Notes: generated by a model not told the origin, from the letters alone. A stretch of DNA of 26,608 nucleotides from Lactobacillus delbrueckii (GCA_004556255.1 SFHY01000004.1:1-26608); one strand, 5' to 3'. Positions 1 to 9,275 are shown, counted from the first letter of the stretch. Translations and numbers: made by a program.

Positions 1-2106
1 ACAGTTGGGAGAATTCTAGAGCTAGTCGTTGCTTTGGTTTTTCTTTTTTTTGCTGGCCGCATGCTCTATCTGTCGATTTCCAAGACCATTGACGGCCAGG
101 ACATCAGCAAGAGAACTGCCGCGATTTACCGGCGAAACACTGTTTTGACGGCTAACCGGGGCACGATTTATGACAAGAACGGCTTGATCATTGCCCAGGA
201 CTCTCACACCTACACGGTTTACGCGATTTTGGACAAGACATATGTCGACTCCAATAAGAAACCGCTCTATGTCCAGGACAAGGAGAAAACGGCTGAAAAG
301 CTGGCTACGGTTTTGCCGCTTTCCAAGGCGAAAATCATTAAGTATCTGAACCCTAAGGATAAAAACACCTTCCAGGTTCAGTTCGGGACGGCCGGATCCG
401 GTTTAACCTTGACTGAGAAAAAGAAGATCCAGGCCATGCACCTAACCGGGATCAAGTTTATGGAGACGCCGTCTCGCTTGTATCCAAACGGGGTTTTTGC
501 CTCAAACGTGGTTGGCTACACGGTTTCAAAGAACAATTCCAAGACGCAGACGACGGAACTGGAGGGGGTCACGGGTCTTGAAGCCTACTTTAACAAGATC
601 CTCAAAGGGACCAACGGTTATGAGACCAGCATGGTTGACTCCACGGAAAACCAGCTGCCAAGCGGGTCCCACTCCTACAAGGCAGCTAAAGACGGGGATA
701 ATCTCTACTTGACGATTGACTCTCAGCTGCAGAGTGCCCTGGAGTCCTACATGAGCAAGGTGCAGAAGAAATACAAGCCGAAAGCCATGACGGCAGTTAT
801 TGAAGACTTGAAGACCGGGAAGATCCTGGCTGCTTCCCAGCGGCCGACCTTCAACTCCCAGACCAAGGCCGGAATCAGCAAGGCGGGCAGCAACCTCCTG
901 GTTCAGTCCAGCTACGAGCCAGGTTCTGTTTTCAAGATCCTGTCCCTGGCGGCCGCGGTTAACAGTGGCAACTATAATCCCAAGGCCTACTACCGGTCAG
1001 GATCGATCACTGTTTCCGGCTCCACCATCTATAACTGGCAGAAGTCCGGCTGGGGAACGATTCCGTTCTCCCAGGCCTTCCCGCGCTCCAGTAACGTCGG
1101 GATGGTCTACATGGAAAAGAAGATGGGAGCCAAGCTCTGGCGCAAGTACCTTGAGATGTTCCGCATTACCCACAAGACCGGGATTACCCTGCCAGGTGAA
1201 GTTTCCGGCAGCATGCCTTTCTCAAGTCCGGTTGACCAGGCGGTAACTTCCTTTGGTCAAGGGGTCACGGTCAACGTCATGCAGATGATGCAGGTATACA
1301 GTGCCCTGGCCAACAACGGGCAGATGGTCAAGCCGCAGCTGGTGGAAAAAATTACCGATTCTTCCGGCAAGACGGTCAAGAGCTACAAGGTCCAGAAGGT
1401 TGGCAAGAAGATTTTTACGGCCCAGACCAGAAAAGTAGTCGTGCAGAACATGAAGAAGGTTTTGGACAAGGAAATCGGGACTGGGCACATCTACTACATG
1501 AAGGGCAAGGACTTCGGGATCAAGACCGGGACGGCTGAGATTGCCAAGTCAACAGGCGGCTACATGACCGGGGACCGGAACTACATCTTCTCAGTCGTGG
1601 GGATTACCCCAACTGACAATCCCCGTTACTGCATCTACTTGACCATGAAGCAGCCAAGCAAGCTGGGCAGCGGAGCCGAAACTATCCTGGCCCAGATCTT
1701 TAATCCGATGATGAGCCGGCTGGTGCTTTTGAACAAGGGGGACAAGTCAGCTTCTGCCGTAGTCAAGGTGCCAAAATTTACCGGCATGACTTATGCCAAG
1801 GCTAAAAAGACAGCGACCTCAAATGGTCTCAACCTGGTCCGCCTGGGGACTGATTCTAAAGTTCTCAGTCAAAAGGCAGCGGCGGGTGAAACGGTATCCG
1901 TCGGCAGCACTGTCTTTGCCTTGACTAGCGGCAAGATCAGCCTGCCGGATTTGACCGGCTGGACTGAAAGCCAGCTGGAGGCTTATGCCTCCCTGGCTGG
2001 AATCAAGCTGCAGCTGTCAGGCGGCGGCAAAGTTAAGTCGCAAAGTCTGGCTCAGGGGACGGTAGTTAAATCAGGAACGAAATTGAAAGTAGAGTTAAAG
2101 GAGTAA
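1..2106 (+). CDS. ftsI: Division-specific class B penicillin-binding protein with two PASTA domains (5' end cut by window)
   Basis: This is a septal peptidoglycan transpeptidase that cross-links stem peptides outside the membrane at the division site. The frame is open from base 1 with no stop, so the true start lies upstream; the TTG at 34 is only the first possible start inside the window. The visible N-terminus is a hydrophobic anchor segment (LVFLFFAGRML region), followed by the PBP dimerisation domain. The transpeptidase motifs are intact: SVFK with the catalytic serine codon at 925, SSN at 1087-1095 and KTG at 1522-1530. Two PASTA repeats follow, from about base 1765 to the end, as in the PBP2x/Pbp2B type. 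It is the first visible gene of the dcw run and ends just before mraY, whose Shine-Dalgarno sequence lies in its last codons. The family is secure; the symbol could equally be pbpB or pbpX. Confidence 0.95.
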   Translation, partial: TVGRILELVVALVFLFFAGRMLYLSISKTIDGQDISKRTAAIYRRNTVLTANRGTIYDKNGLIIAQDSHTYTVYAILDKTYVDSNKKPLYVQDKEKTAEKLATVLPLSKAKIIKYLNPKDKNTFQVQFGTAGSGLTLTEKKKIQAMHLTGIKFMETPSRLYPNGVFASNVVGYTVSKNNSKTQTTELEGVTGLEAYFNKILKGTNGYETSMVDSTENQLPSGSHSYKAAKDGDNLYLTIDSQLQSALESYMSKVQKKYKPKAMTAVIEDLKTGKILAASQRPTFNSQTKAGISKAGSNLLVQSSYEPGSVFKILSLAAAVNSGNYNPKAYYRSGSITVSGSTIYNWQKSGWGTIPFSQAFPRSSNVGMVYMEKKMGAKLWRKYLEMFRITHKTGITLPGEVSGSMPFSSPVDQAVTSFGQGVTVNVMQMMQVYSALANNGQMVKPQLVEKITDSSGKTVKSYKVQKVGKKIFTAQTRKVVVQNMKKVLDKEIGTGHIYYMKGKDFGIKTGTAEIAKSTGGYMTGDRNYIFSVVGITPTDNPRYCIYLTMKQPSKLGSGAETILAQIFNPMMSRLVLLNKGDKSASAVVKVPKFTGMTYAKAKKTATSNGLNLVRLGTDSKVLSQKAAAGETVSVGSTVFALTSGKISLPDLTGWTESQLEAYASLAGIKLQLSGGGKVKSQSLAQGTVVKSGTKLKVELKE

Positions 2107-2113
2107 TAGATCG

Positions 2114-3073
2114 ATGCAAGCAAGTTTGATTGCTTTTATGATTTCGCTGGTATTAAGCGCCTTGCTTTTGCCATGGCTGATTATCTGGATGAGAAGCCAC
2201 GACGAAGGCCAGCAGATCCGGGATGAAGGGCCGAAATGGCATGAAAAAAAGTCGGGGACCCCGACCATGGGGGGCACGGTCTTCGTGCTTTCAGCCGCGG
2301 TCGCAACGATCGCCATCTGCGCGTATAAGGGCCAGTTGACCAAGACGGTCTGGATTTTGTTAGTTGCTCTTTTGGGCTACGGGGTTATCGGCTTCCTGGA
2401 TGACGGCTTAAAGCTCTTTTTCAAGCGGAACCTGGGTCTTAGAGCTTGGCAAAAAATGGCCCTGCAGCTGGTCGTAGCTGCCGGGATCGTTTTGCTGGCG
2501 GCCAGTGACAATTTTGACTTTGGCCTCTACCTGCCTTTTGCCGGGGTGGTCAAGAACATGGCCCTCTTTACCTTGTTTGAAGTCTTCTGGCTGGTCGGCT
2601 TTTCAAACGCCGTCAACCTGTCAGATGGTCTGGACGGCCTGGCAACCGGTCTGTCCTTTATCGCTTACGGTACCTATGCCTGGCTGGCTTTTAAGAGCCA
2701 GAATTTTGGCGTTCTGGTCTTCTGTATGGCGGTAATGGGGGGCTTGGCCGCCTTCTTCATGTTCAACCACAAGCCGGCTAAGATCTTTATGGGGGATGCT
2801 GGTTCCCTGGCCCTCGGGGGCGGGCTGGCAGTGGTCAGCATCTTCTTGGGCCGGCCATGGTCCTTGCTTTTGATCGGGATCGTCTTTGTCTGTGAAACGG
2901 CCAGCGTTATTTTGCAGGTCGCTTCGTTTAAGACGACTGGCAAGCGGATTTTTAAAATGACGCCAATCCACCACCACTTTGAAATGCTGGGCTGGTCCGA
3001 ATGGAAGGTCGACCTGGCCTTCTGGCTGGTTGGACTGATTGGCAGCGGAATTTATTTGATGATTTGGGGATAA
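2114..3073 (+). CDS. mraY: Phospho-N-acetylmuramoyl-pentapeptide transferase MraY
   Basis: MraY transfers phospho-MurNAc-pentapeptide from UDP to undecaprenyl phosphate, giving lipid I at the inner face of the membrane. The 319-residue product is polytopic, with about ten hydrophobic segments, the usual size for the family. Diagnostic motifs are the early EKKSGTPTMGG stretch, the Asp pair in GFLDDGLK, NAVNLSDGLDGL, the magnesium-binding FMGDAGSLALGG loop and the HHH motif (H286-H288, PIHHHFE). The ATG at 2114 follows an AAAGGAG Shine-Dalgarno sequence at 2097-2103 that overlaps the end of ftsI, so the two genes are probably co-transcribed and translated in sequence. Confidence 0.98.
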   Translation: MQASLIAFMISLVLSALLLPWLIIWMRSHDEGQQIRDEGPKWHEKKSGTPTMGGTVFVLSAAVATIAICAYKGQLTKTVWILLVALLGYGVIGFLDDGLKLFFKRNLGLRAWQKMALQLVVAAGIVLLAASDNFDFGLYLPFAGVVKNMALFTLFEVFWLVGFSNAVNLSDGLDGLATGLSFIAYGTYAWLAFKSQNFGVLVFCMAVMGGLAAFFMFNHKPAKIFMGDAGSLALGGGLAVVSIFLGRPWSLLLIGIVFVCETASVILQVASFKTTGKRIFKMTPIHHHFEMLGWSEWKVDLAFWLVGLIGSGIYLMIWG

Positions 3074-3080
3074 TTAAACG

Positions 3081-4463
3081 ATGAAAGAAATCGATAAATA
3101 TGCTGGTAAAAACATTCTTGTTTTAGGTCTGGGCCGGAGCGGCTTCGCGGTCAGCAAGCTGCTCCTCAAGCTGGGCGCGCGCCTGACTTTAAATGACAAG
3201 GCAGACCTGGCTGCTGACCCTAAAGCCAAGCAGTTGGCTGACCTGGGCGTCAGAGTAATTGGCGGCAGTCACCCAGTCGACCTGTTTGACCAGGAAAAGT
3301 TTGACTACCTGGTTAAAAATCCCGGCATCCCTTACGAGAACCCGATGGTGGCCAAGGCCAGCGAAAAAGGGGTTCCCATCATTACTGAGCCTGAAGTTGC
3401 TTTAAGTGCCAGCGAATCGCCTTACGTCTGCGTAACCGGGTCAAACGGCAAGACCACCACGGTCATGCTGACCCAGCAGATCATGGACCACTACCTGCAA
3501 AAGCAGGGCCATCACGCTTACGCGGTCGGCAACATTGGCTGGCCGATTTCTGAAGTAGTTTTAGACCAAGCCGGCCCAGATGACCTTTTGGTCGTGGAAA
3601 TGTCCAGCTTCCAGCTGATGGGGGTAACCGACATTGAACCAAAGGTAGCGGCTATCGTTGACATCTACAACAATGTCCACCTGGACTACCACAAGACTTT
3701 TGACAACTATGTTGACGCCAAGCTGAACGTTGGCCGCTTCCAAAAGGAGAGCGACTACTTCCTGGCCAACTTTGACCAAAAGGACATCCTGGCTAAAGAA
3801 GAAAAGGCAACTAAGGCCAAGATTCTGACCTTCAGTGAAAATGATCCAGCCGCTGACTTCTACATCGGCCAGGATTACTTGATGCATGGCGAAGAAAAGA
3901 TGATGAAGATTGCCGACATCAAGCTGCCGGGGATCCACAATCTGCAGAACTCCCTGGTTGCCATCGGTATCAGCAGCCTGATGGGGGCAGGCAAGGACGA
4001 CATCGCGGCCGTTTTGTCCACCTTCACCGGGGCTGAACATCGCCTGCAGTATGTGACCACCCTTGACGGGGTCAAGGTCTACAATGACTCCAAGTCAACC
4101 AACATTGAAGCGGCCACCGTGGCCATCCAGTCCTTCAAAGAGCCGGAAGTCCTTTTGGCCGGGGGCCTGGACCGGGGCTTTGTCTTTGACTCCCTGATCG
4201 ATTTGTTTAAAAAGCACGTTAAGGCCATCGTAACTTACGGGGAAACCCGCTACCTGCTGGCTGACGCGGCCAGAAAGGCCGGGATCAAGACCATCGTGGT
4301 CGTTGACAACCTGCATGAAGGGGTTAAGGCAGCATCCAAGCTAGCTGAAGCCGGCGACGTCCTGCTCTTTTCACCAGCCTGCGCTTCCTGGGACCAGTTC
4401 AAGACCTTTGAAGAACGCGGCGAATATTTTGTCAAGTATGTAAAAGAATTGGAAGAGAAATAA
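3081..4463 (+). CDS. murD: UDP-N-acetylmuramoylalanine--D-glutamate ligase MurD
   Basis: MurD is the cytoplasmic ATP-dependent ligase that adds D-glutamate to UDP-MurNAc-L-Ala. The 460-residue length is typical. The N-terminal Rossmann-like domain begins with VLGLGRSG. The central Mur ligase ATP-binding loop is GSNGKTTT (residues 120-127). The substrate and ADP pocket motifs HRLQ and YNDSKSTN follow, and the C-terminal domain carries SPACASWDQF. The ATG at 3081 is eight bases after the mraY stop, and its Shine-Dalgarno sequence (GGGGA) is weak, so translation may depend partly on coupling to mraY. It lies between mraY and murG, the usual dcw order. The catalytic motifs I looked for are present. 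Confidence 0.98.
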   Translation: MKEIDKYAGKNILVLGLGRSGFAVSKLLLKLGARLTLNDKADLAADPKAKQLADLGVRVIGGSHPVDLFDQEKFDYLVKNPGIPYENPMVAKASEKGVPIITEPEVALSASESPYVCVTGSNGKTTTVMLTQQIMDHYLQKQGHHAYAVGNIGWPISEVVLDQAGPDDLLVVEMSSFQLMGVTDIEPKVAAIVDIYNNVHLDYHKTFDNYVDAKLNVGRFQKESDYFLANFDQKDILAKEEKATKAKILTFSENDPAADFYIGQDYLMHGEEKMMKIADIKLPGIHNLQNSLVAIGISSLMGAGKDDIAAVLSTFTGAEHRLQYVTTLDGVKVYNDSKSTNIEAATVAIQSFKEPEVLLAGGLDRGFVFDSLIDLFKKHVKAIVTYGETRYLLADAARKAGIKTIVVVDNLHEGVKAASKLAEAGDVLLFSPACASWDQFKTFEERGEYFVKYVKELEEK

Positions 4464-4464
4464 A

Positions 4465-5577
4465 ATGAGAGTTATTTTTTCTGGTGGCGGCACTGGCGGC
4501 CACATTTATCCCATCATGGCCTTGATTGAACGCCTAAAGGAAGAAGGCATTTGCCAAGACGATGAGATTTTGTTCGTCGGCACCAAGAAGGGGCTGGAAT
4601 CAAAGATCGTGCCTGCCGCCGGGGTCAACTTTAAAACCATTGACATCCAGGGCTTTGACAGAAAGCACCTGCTGAACAATGTTAAGACTATCCAGCTTTT
4701 TTTAAAGGCGACCAAGCGGGCCAAGGAAATCCTGGCTGACTTTAAGCCGGACGTTGTCCTGGGGACAGGCGGCTACGTCAGCGGGGCAATTGTCTACGAA
4801 GCCAGCAAGATGAAGATTCCGACCATGATCCACGAGTCCAACTCCGTGGTCGGGGTGGCCAACAAGTTCTTAGGTCACTACGTGGATAAGATCTGCTACA
4901 CTTTTGATGACGCGGCCAAGGAATTTCCGGAAAAAAAGAAGCTGGTCAAGACCGGCAACCCGCGTTCCCAGCAGGTTTTGAGCTTAAACGCCAAGCCAGT
5001 TGACCTGGAGGGCGATTTGGGCCTTAACCCTCAGATCCCGACTGTCCTGGTCTTCGGGGGTTCCCGGGGTGCTTTGGCCATCAACCGGGTCATGCTCAAG
5101 TCTTTGATGGAGCTGAAGAAGAAGCCTTACCAAGTGATCTGGGCAACCGGGACTTACTACTATGACGCAATTGAAAAGAAGCTGGCTGATGTTGACTACG
5201 GCGACTCCATCAAGGTTGTGCCATATATCGCTAACATGCCGGGCCTTTTGCCGGAAATGACCTGCGTTGTTTCCCGGTCCGGGGCAACCAGCCTGGCTGA
5301 GTTCACGGCCTTGGGCGTGCCAGTCATCTTGATTCCCAGTCCTAACGTGACCCACAACCACCAGATGAAGAATGCTATGGACCTGGAAAAGGCCGGGGCG
5401 GCTTTGGTGATTGCTGAAGACGACTTGAACGAAAACACCTTCGTGTCTTCAATCGACCACTTGCTCTTGGACCAGAGCTATGCGGAAAAAATGCGGCAGG
5501 CTTCCAAGGCCTTGGGCGTGCCAGATGCGTCTGACCAGGTCATCAAGGTCATGAAGGAAATTTCCAAGAAAAACTGA
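4465..5577 (+). CDS. murG: Lipid II synthase MurG (UDP-GlcNAc transferase)
   Basis: MurG adds GlcNAc from UDP-GlcNAc to lipid I at the inner membrane face and so completes lipid II. The 370-residue, GT28-type GT-B protein starts with the glycine-rich acceptor loop GGGTGGHIYP (residues 7-16). It also has LGTGGYVSG, HESNSVVG, the second glycine-rich loop FGGSRGA and the UDP-sugar region SRSGATSLAEF, followed by NHQMKNA. The start is one base after the murD stop, with GGAAGAG inside the last murD codons as a ribosome-binding site. This tight spacing suggests coupled translation. No unusual features are visible. Confidence 0.98.
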   Translation: MRVIFSGGGTGGHIYPIMALIERLKEEGICQDDEILFVGTKKGLESKIVPAAGVNFKTIDIQGFDRKHLLNNVKTIQLFLKATKRAKEILADFKPDVVLGTGGYVSGAIVYEASKMKIPTMIHESNSVVGVANKFLGHYVDKICYTFDDAAKEFPEKKKLVKTGNPRSQQVLSLNAKPVDLEGDLGLNPQIPTVLVFGGSRGALAINRVMLKSLMELKKKPYQVIWATGTYYYDAIEKKLADVDYGDSIKVVPYIANMPGLLPEMTCVVSRSGATSLAEFTALGVPVILIPSPNVTHNHQMKNAMDLEKAGAALVIAEDDLNENTFVSSIDHLLLDQSYAEKMRQASKALGVPDASDQVIKVMKEISKKN

Positions 5578-5600
5578 TGAAAAAAGATTAGGAGGAAGCA

Positions 5601-6446
5601 ATGGCTCGCAAACGGATAACCCGCAGAGACCCGGAAGAGGAGCTCTCTAAATTCTTACGCCACGAACCTGGCCAGGGGCAGGAAACACGCAAATTGTCGA
5701 GCCAGCTTACTTCGCTTAAGAAAGAACGCCGGCGGGGCCTCTTGACCCGGCTGGGTTCGATCATGGCCGTCTGCCTGTTGGTCATCGCTTTTTTAACCTA
5801 CTACGTCTCGCCTTTAGCTGACGTATCAACGGTCAGGGTGCTCGGAGCCGATGACCTGGATGGCAAAAGCATGGTGGAAGTAGCCCAGATCAAGGCTTCT
5901 GACAAGGTCGTTGATGCCTTGCGGGGACAAAAGAAGATCGGCAAGAAGCTGGCCGCTAAATACCCTGAAGTGGCTTCGGTCACTTTATCAGTTAAGGGGC
6001 TGAACACTTTGAACATGCAGGTGCATGAGCGGAAAGTGATTGGCTACATCAAAGACGGGTTCAGCTACCGGAAGATTCTCGCCAATGGAGAACTGGGGAC
6101 TAAGAGCTTGACCTGGAGCGAGGTCGACCACGACAAGCCGCTTTTTATCGGCTACAGCAAGCAGGTGGCCTTGAAGACCAACCTTAAAATTTTTAACTCT
6201 TTTCCTGAATATTTCAAAAAGCAGGTCAAGATGCTGTCTGGCAATACCAGACGCAAAACCCAGATGATTCTGGTCATGAAAGATGGCAATGTGATAATCG
6301 GCAACACTGAGACGATAAAATCCAAGGTTAAGTACTATAACTCGATTAAACAGGATTTGACAACCAACAGTGTCATTGATATGGAAGTCGGTGCCTTTAC
6401 CCGCCCTTTGACCAGTGCGGAAAAAAAGGCTTACGGCTTGTCTTAA
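5601..6446 (+). CDS. divIB: Cell division protein DivIB/FtsQ
   Basis: DivIB (FtsQ) is a bitopic divisome protein that works with FtsL and DivIC and stabilises the septal synthase complex. The 281-residue protein has a charged cytoplasmic N-terminus (residues 1-50, rich in Arg, Lys and Glu), one membrane helix at about 51-69, a POTRA-type domain at about 72-142 starting at DVSTVRVLG, and an extracytoplasmic beta domain ending in a charged tail. A strong AGGAGG sequence at 5590-5595 sets the ATG at 5601. It lies between murG and ftsA, as in other Firmicutes dcw clusters. Sequence conservation in this family is low, so the call leans on architecture and position. Confidence 0.93.
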   Translation: MARKRITRRDPEEELSKFLRHEPGQGQETRKLSSQLTSLKKERRRGLLTRLGSIMAVCLLVIAFLTYYVSPLADVSTVRVLGADDLDGKSMVEVAQIKASDKVVDALRGQKKIGKKLAAKYPEVASVTLSVKGLNTLNMQVHERKVIGYIKDGFSYRKILANGELGTKSLTWSEVDHDKPLFIGYSKQVALKTNLKIFNSFPEYFKKQVKMLSGNTRRKTQMILVMKDGNVIIGNTETIKSKVKYYNSIKQDLTTNSVIDMEVGAFTRPLTSAEKKAYGLS

Positions 6447-6448
6447 TT

Positions 6449-6476
6449 TTGTATTTTTAAAGAATTATGATATTAT
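6449..6476 (+). promoter_or_regulatory. Candidate promoter upstream of ftsA
   Basis: The AT-rich gap between divIB and ftsA holds TTGTAT (6449-6454), a 16-base spacer and TATTAT (6471-6476). The -35 matches only the TTG of the consensus. The position fits a separate promoter for ftsA-ftsZ, as known in other Firmicutes. This is inference from motif matching only. Confidence 0.35.
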
Positions 6477-6491
6477 CTAAATATTAGAATT

Positions 6492-6500
6492 GGGGGAAGG
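6492..6500 (+). promoter_or_regulatory. Ribosome-binding site that sets the ftsA start
   Basis: A purine-rich GGGGGAAGG sequence lies four bases before the TTG at 6505. An earlier in-frame TTG at 6490 would put this site inside the coding region and has no purine-rich sequence before it. I therefore take 6505 as the start. Confidence 0.7.
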
Positions 6501-6504
6501 AAAC

Positions 6505-7887
6505 TTGGATAATTCAACTTTGTTAGTTGGTTTGGACATTGGGACCACGAGCATCAAAGTCGTTGTTGCCGACGCTGCTCATCAAGAGCTGCAGGTTTAC
6601 GGGGCAGTGGCCACGCCAACCCGGGGGATGCGGCATGGCAAGATCGTCGATATCGATCAAGTTGCTGAATCTGTCAAGAACGCGATTCAGCAGGTCAGTG
6701 AGAAGACCAATAGCAAGATCAACCGGGTAGTGACTGCCTTGCCAGTCAGCATGCTGCAGCTGGAAAGCTCGACCGGCCTGGTCAACATTTCTGATTCCGG
6801 CAAGGAAGTCGCTAATGAAGATGTGCAGCAGGTCATCTATGCCGCCATCAAGGCTGCCAAGAAAAAGGACCGGCAGGCAGTAGCCTTCTTCCCAAGCCGC
6901 TTTTTGATCGACGGGGAAAAGGACGTTGACGACCCGCGGACCATGATTGCCCGCTCCCTGCTCGTGCAGGGGTTGGTAATGACGGCGCCGTCAGCGGAAA
7001 TTCACAACATCAACACGGTTTTGAATCACGCCGGCATCCGGAACAACTTCTTTGTTCCGGCACCGATGGCCGTTTCCAGCGTGGCGCTGGATGAAGCTGA
7101 AAGAACCTTTGGGGCCATCCTTTTGGACATGGGCGGCGGCAGCACGACCGCCACGGTTATCCGCGACGGACAGATCAAGTACGCCACGGTTGACCTAAAG
7201 GGGGCTGCCGACATTACCCACGACATTTCCGTGGTTTTGTCAACGACCATGAGCGATGCTGAAGCCTTGAAGCGGGACTACGGCTATGCCGACCCGGACC
7301 TGGCTTCTGAAAATGAAAAATTCGCGGTCAAGGCCGTGGGCAAGGACGAAAATAACCTGATCAGCGAGAAGTATCTCAGCGAGATCATCAACGCCCGCCT
7401 GCAGCAGATCCTGCGCCGGGTCGGCCGGGGCCTGTACAACCATGATGCCCTGTCTCTTCCAGCCGGGGTCATCATCACTGGCGGCAGCGCCCTTTTGGCT
7501 GGGATTGATGAATTGGTTGCGGCCGACTATGATGTCAAGGCCAAGATCTACCAGCCAGCCCAGATTGGCCTGCGCAATCCGGTTTATTCAGTGGCCTACG
7601 GGATCGTCAACTATGCCAACAGCTTGAGCGATATCGGCTACCTGGCCAACACCGTGATTTATCAAGATTCAGCTCTTGCTTCAAACGAGCGGCCGGCCAG
7701 TGCCGGAAATAGTCAAAAAAATGCTAAAAGAGTGACGCGGAAAGCTGAAAATGACACTGAATTAGCTTATAATAAGACTAAGCATGATGGGGAAGTAGAC
7801 ACTGAAACCCGGCATGAAGAAAAGACTAATAATAACGAAAATAAAAACAAGGGCTTAGCTGCATTTTTCAGAAAGTTCTTTGATTAA
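6505..7887 (+). CDS. ftsA: Cell division protein FtsA
   Basis: FtsA is the actin-like ATPase that tethers FtsZ filaments to the membrane. From the preferred TTG start the protein has 460 residues. The actin-fold signatures are phosphate 1 (GLDIGTTSIKVVV) near the N-terminus, phosphate 2 (LDMGGGSTTATV) and the adenosine loop (IITGGSALLAGI). A variable, hydrophilic, Lys/Glu/Asn-rich linker follows, visibly more AT-rich than the rest of the gene. The protein ends in the amphipathic membrane-targeting helix GLAAFFRKFFD. ftsZ starts 15 bases downstream. A good -10 sequence lies inside the linker and may add transcription of ftsZ. The start codon is the only uncertain part. Confidence 0.96.
   Translation: MDNSTLLVGLDIGTTSIKVVVADAAHQELQVYGAVATPTRGMRHGKIVDIDQVAESVKNAIQQVSEKTNSKINRVVTALPVSMLQLESSTGLVNISDSGKEVANEDVQQVIYAAIKAAKKKDRQAVAFFPSRFLIDGEKDVDDPRTMIARSLLVQGLVMTAPSAEIHNINTVLNHAGIRNNFFVPAPMAVSSVALDEAERTFGAILLDMGGGSTTATVIRDGQIKYATVDLKGAADITHDISVVLSTTMSDAEALKRDYGYADPDLASENEKFAVKAVGKDENNLISEKYLSEIINARLQQILRRVGRGLYNHDALSLPAGVIITGGSALLAGIDELVAADYDVKAKIYQPAQIGLRNPVYSVAYGIVNYANSLSDIGYLANTVIYQDSALASNERPASAGNSQKNAKRVTRKAENDTELAYNKTKHDGEVDTETRHEEKTNNNENKNKGLAAFFRKFFD
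7745..7773 (+). promoter_or_regulatory. Possible internal promoter for ftsZ within ftsA
   Basis: CTGAAA (7745-7750), a 17-base spacer and a perfect TATAAT (7768-7773) lie in the AT-rich linker region of ftsA, about 130 bases before the ftsZ start. The -10 coincides with Tyr-Asn codons, so it could be chance. Confidence 0.35.
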
Positions 7888-7902
7888 GGGTGGTAAACGT
7901 AG

Positions 7903-9261
7903 ATGGCTTTGGATTTTACTTTTGATTCAGATGACAACAACAACGCAGTTATCAAAGTAATTGGCGTTGGCGGGGCGGGCGGCAATGCCGTCAACCGGAT
8001 GATTGAAGACGGCGTTCAAGGCGTCTCCTTTATCGCGGCCAATACCGACGTACAGGCTTTGAACAGTAACAACGCTGAAGTTAAGATTCAGCTGGGGCCG
8101 AAACTGACCAGGGGCTTGGGGGCAGGTTCACATCCTGAAACCGGGCAAAAGGCCGCTGAAGAAAGCGAAGAAACGATTGAAGACGCGCTTAAAGGCGCTG
8201 ACATGATCTTCATCACTGCCGGCATGGGCGGTGGTACTGGCACTGGGGCTGCCCCGGTAATCGCCAAAATTGCCCGGGAAACCGGCGCTTTGACGGTTGG
8301 GGTGGTTACCCGCCCATTCAGTTTTGAAGGCCCTAAGCGGTCCAAGAACGCCGCTGAGGGGATTGCCAAGCTGAAGGAATACGTTGACACCCTGGTCATC
8401 GTAGCCAACAACCGGCTTTTGGAAATCGTCGACAAGAAGACGCCGATGATGGAAGCCTTCAAGGAAGCTGACAACGTCCTCAAGCAGGGTGTCCAAGGCA
8501 TTTCCGACTTGATCACTTCAACTGACTACGTGAACCTGGACTTCGCCGACGTCAAGACGGTCATGGAAAACCAGGGGGCAGCCTTGATGGGGATCGGCCG
8601 GGCAAGCGGTGAAAACCGGACGGTAGAAGCAACCAAGATGGCGATTTCCTCACCACTTCTGGAAGTTTCAATTGACGGGGCCAAGCAGGTCCTCTTGAAC
8701 ATCACTGGTGGTCCGGACTTGACCCTGTTTGAAGCCCAAGATGCTTCAGAAATCGTCTCAACGGCTGCCGGCGAAGACGTCAACATCATCTTCGGTACGG
8801 CCATCAACCCTAACCTGGGCGATGAAGTCGTGGTTACGGTGATCGCTACTGGGATTGACGACGAAGCTGAAGCTGCTGCGTCTAAGCAACTGCCAGGCCG
8901 TGGCCACCAGGTGAGCGCTCCTAGAGAAAAGCCGGCTGCGCCAAAGATCCTGACTCCAGAAGAGCCAGCTCCAGCTGCGCCTGTTCAAGAAGCACCAGTT
9001 CAAGCTGAGCCAGAAAAGCCAGCCAGCCCGGTCAAGGAAGAGAAGCCAGCCATGATGGACCCAATCAGCGTTTGGGGCCTCAACGACGATGACTACTCAA
9101 GACGGCAAAACCCGGAAGAACAAAAGCGGCAGGCTGAAGAAAAGGAAGCGGCTTTGGATGCTGACCCAAGCAGCGCCATTTCCCAAATTGACATCAACAC
9201 CGATTACGACGACGATGATGACGACGATATTCCGTTCTTCAAGCACCGCCGGGACCGGTAA
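7903..9261 (+). CDS. ftsZ: Cell division GTPase FtsZ
   Basis: FtsZ is the tubulin-like GTPase that forms the Z-ring and recruits the divisome. The 452-residue protein has the nucleotide-binding GVGGAGGNAVNRM start, the tubulin signature GGGTGTG (residues 109-115) and the T7 catalytic loop NLDFAD (211-216). The globular part ends near residue 325. A long intrinsically disordered linker rich in Pro, Ala, Glu and Lys follows. The C-terminus has a run of aspartates (about 434-440) next to the conserved tail IPFFKHRRDR, which in this family binds FtsA and SepF. An AAGGGTGG Shine-Dalgarno sequence at 7886-7893 supports the ATG at 7903. ftsA precedes it and sepF follows after 14 bases. Confidence 0.99.
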   Translation: MALDFTFDSDDNNNAVIKVIGVGGAGGNAVNRMIEDGVQGVSFIAANTDVQALNSNNAEVKIQLGPKLTRGLGAGSHPETGQKAAEESEETIEDALKGADMIFITAGMGGGTGTGAAPVIAKIARETGALTVGVVTRPFSFEGPKRSKNAAEGIAKLKEYVDTLVIVANNRLLEIVDKKTPMMEAFKEADNVLKQGVQGISDLITSTDYVNLDFADVKTVMENQGAALMGIGRASGENRTVEATKMAISSPLLEVSIDGAKQVLLNITGGPDLTLFEAQDASEIVSTAAGEDVNIIFGTAINPNLGDEVVVTVIATGIDDEAEAAASKQLPGRGHQVSAPREKPAAPKILTPEEPAPAAPVQEAPVQAEPEKPASPVKEEKPAMMDPISVWGLNDDDYSRRQNPEEQKRQAEEKEAALDADPSSAISQIDINTDYDDDDDDDIPFFKHRRDR

Positions 9262-9275
9262 AGGAGGCAGAGTAA

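Noticed and set aside
6490..6504. Earlier in-frame TTG as the ftsA start
   Set aside because: It would place the only good ribosome-binding site inside the coding sequence and adds five residues (MGEGN) that look like translated Shine-Dalgarno sequence.
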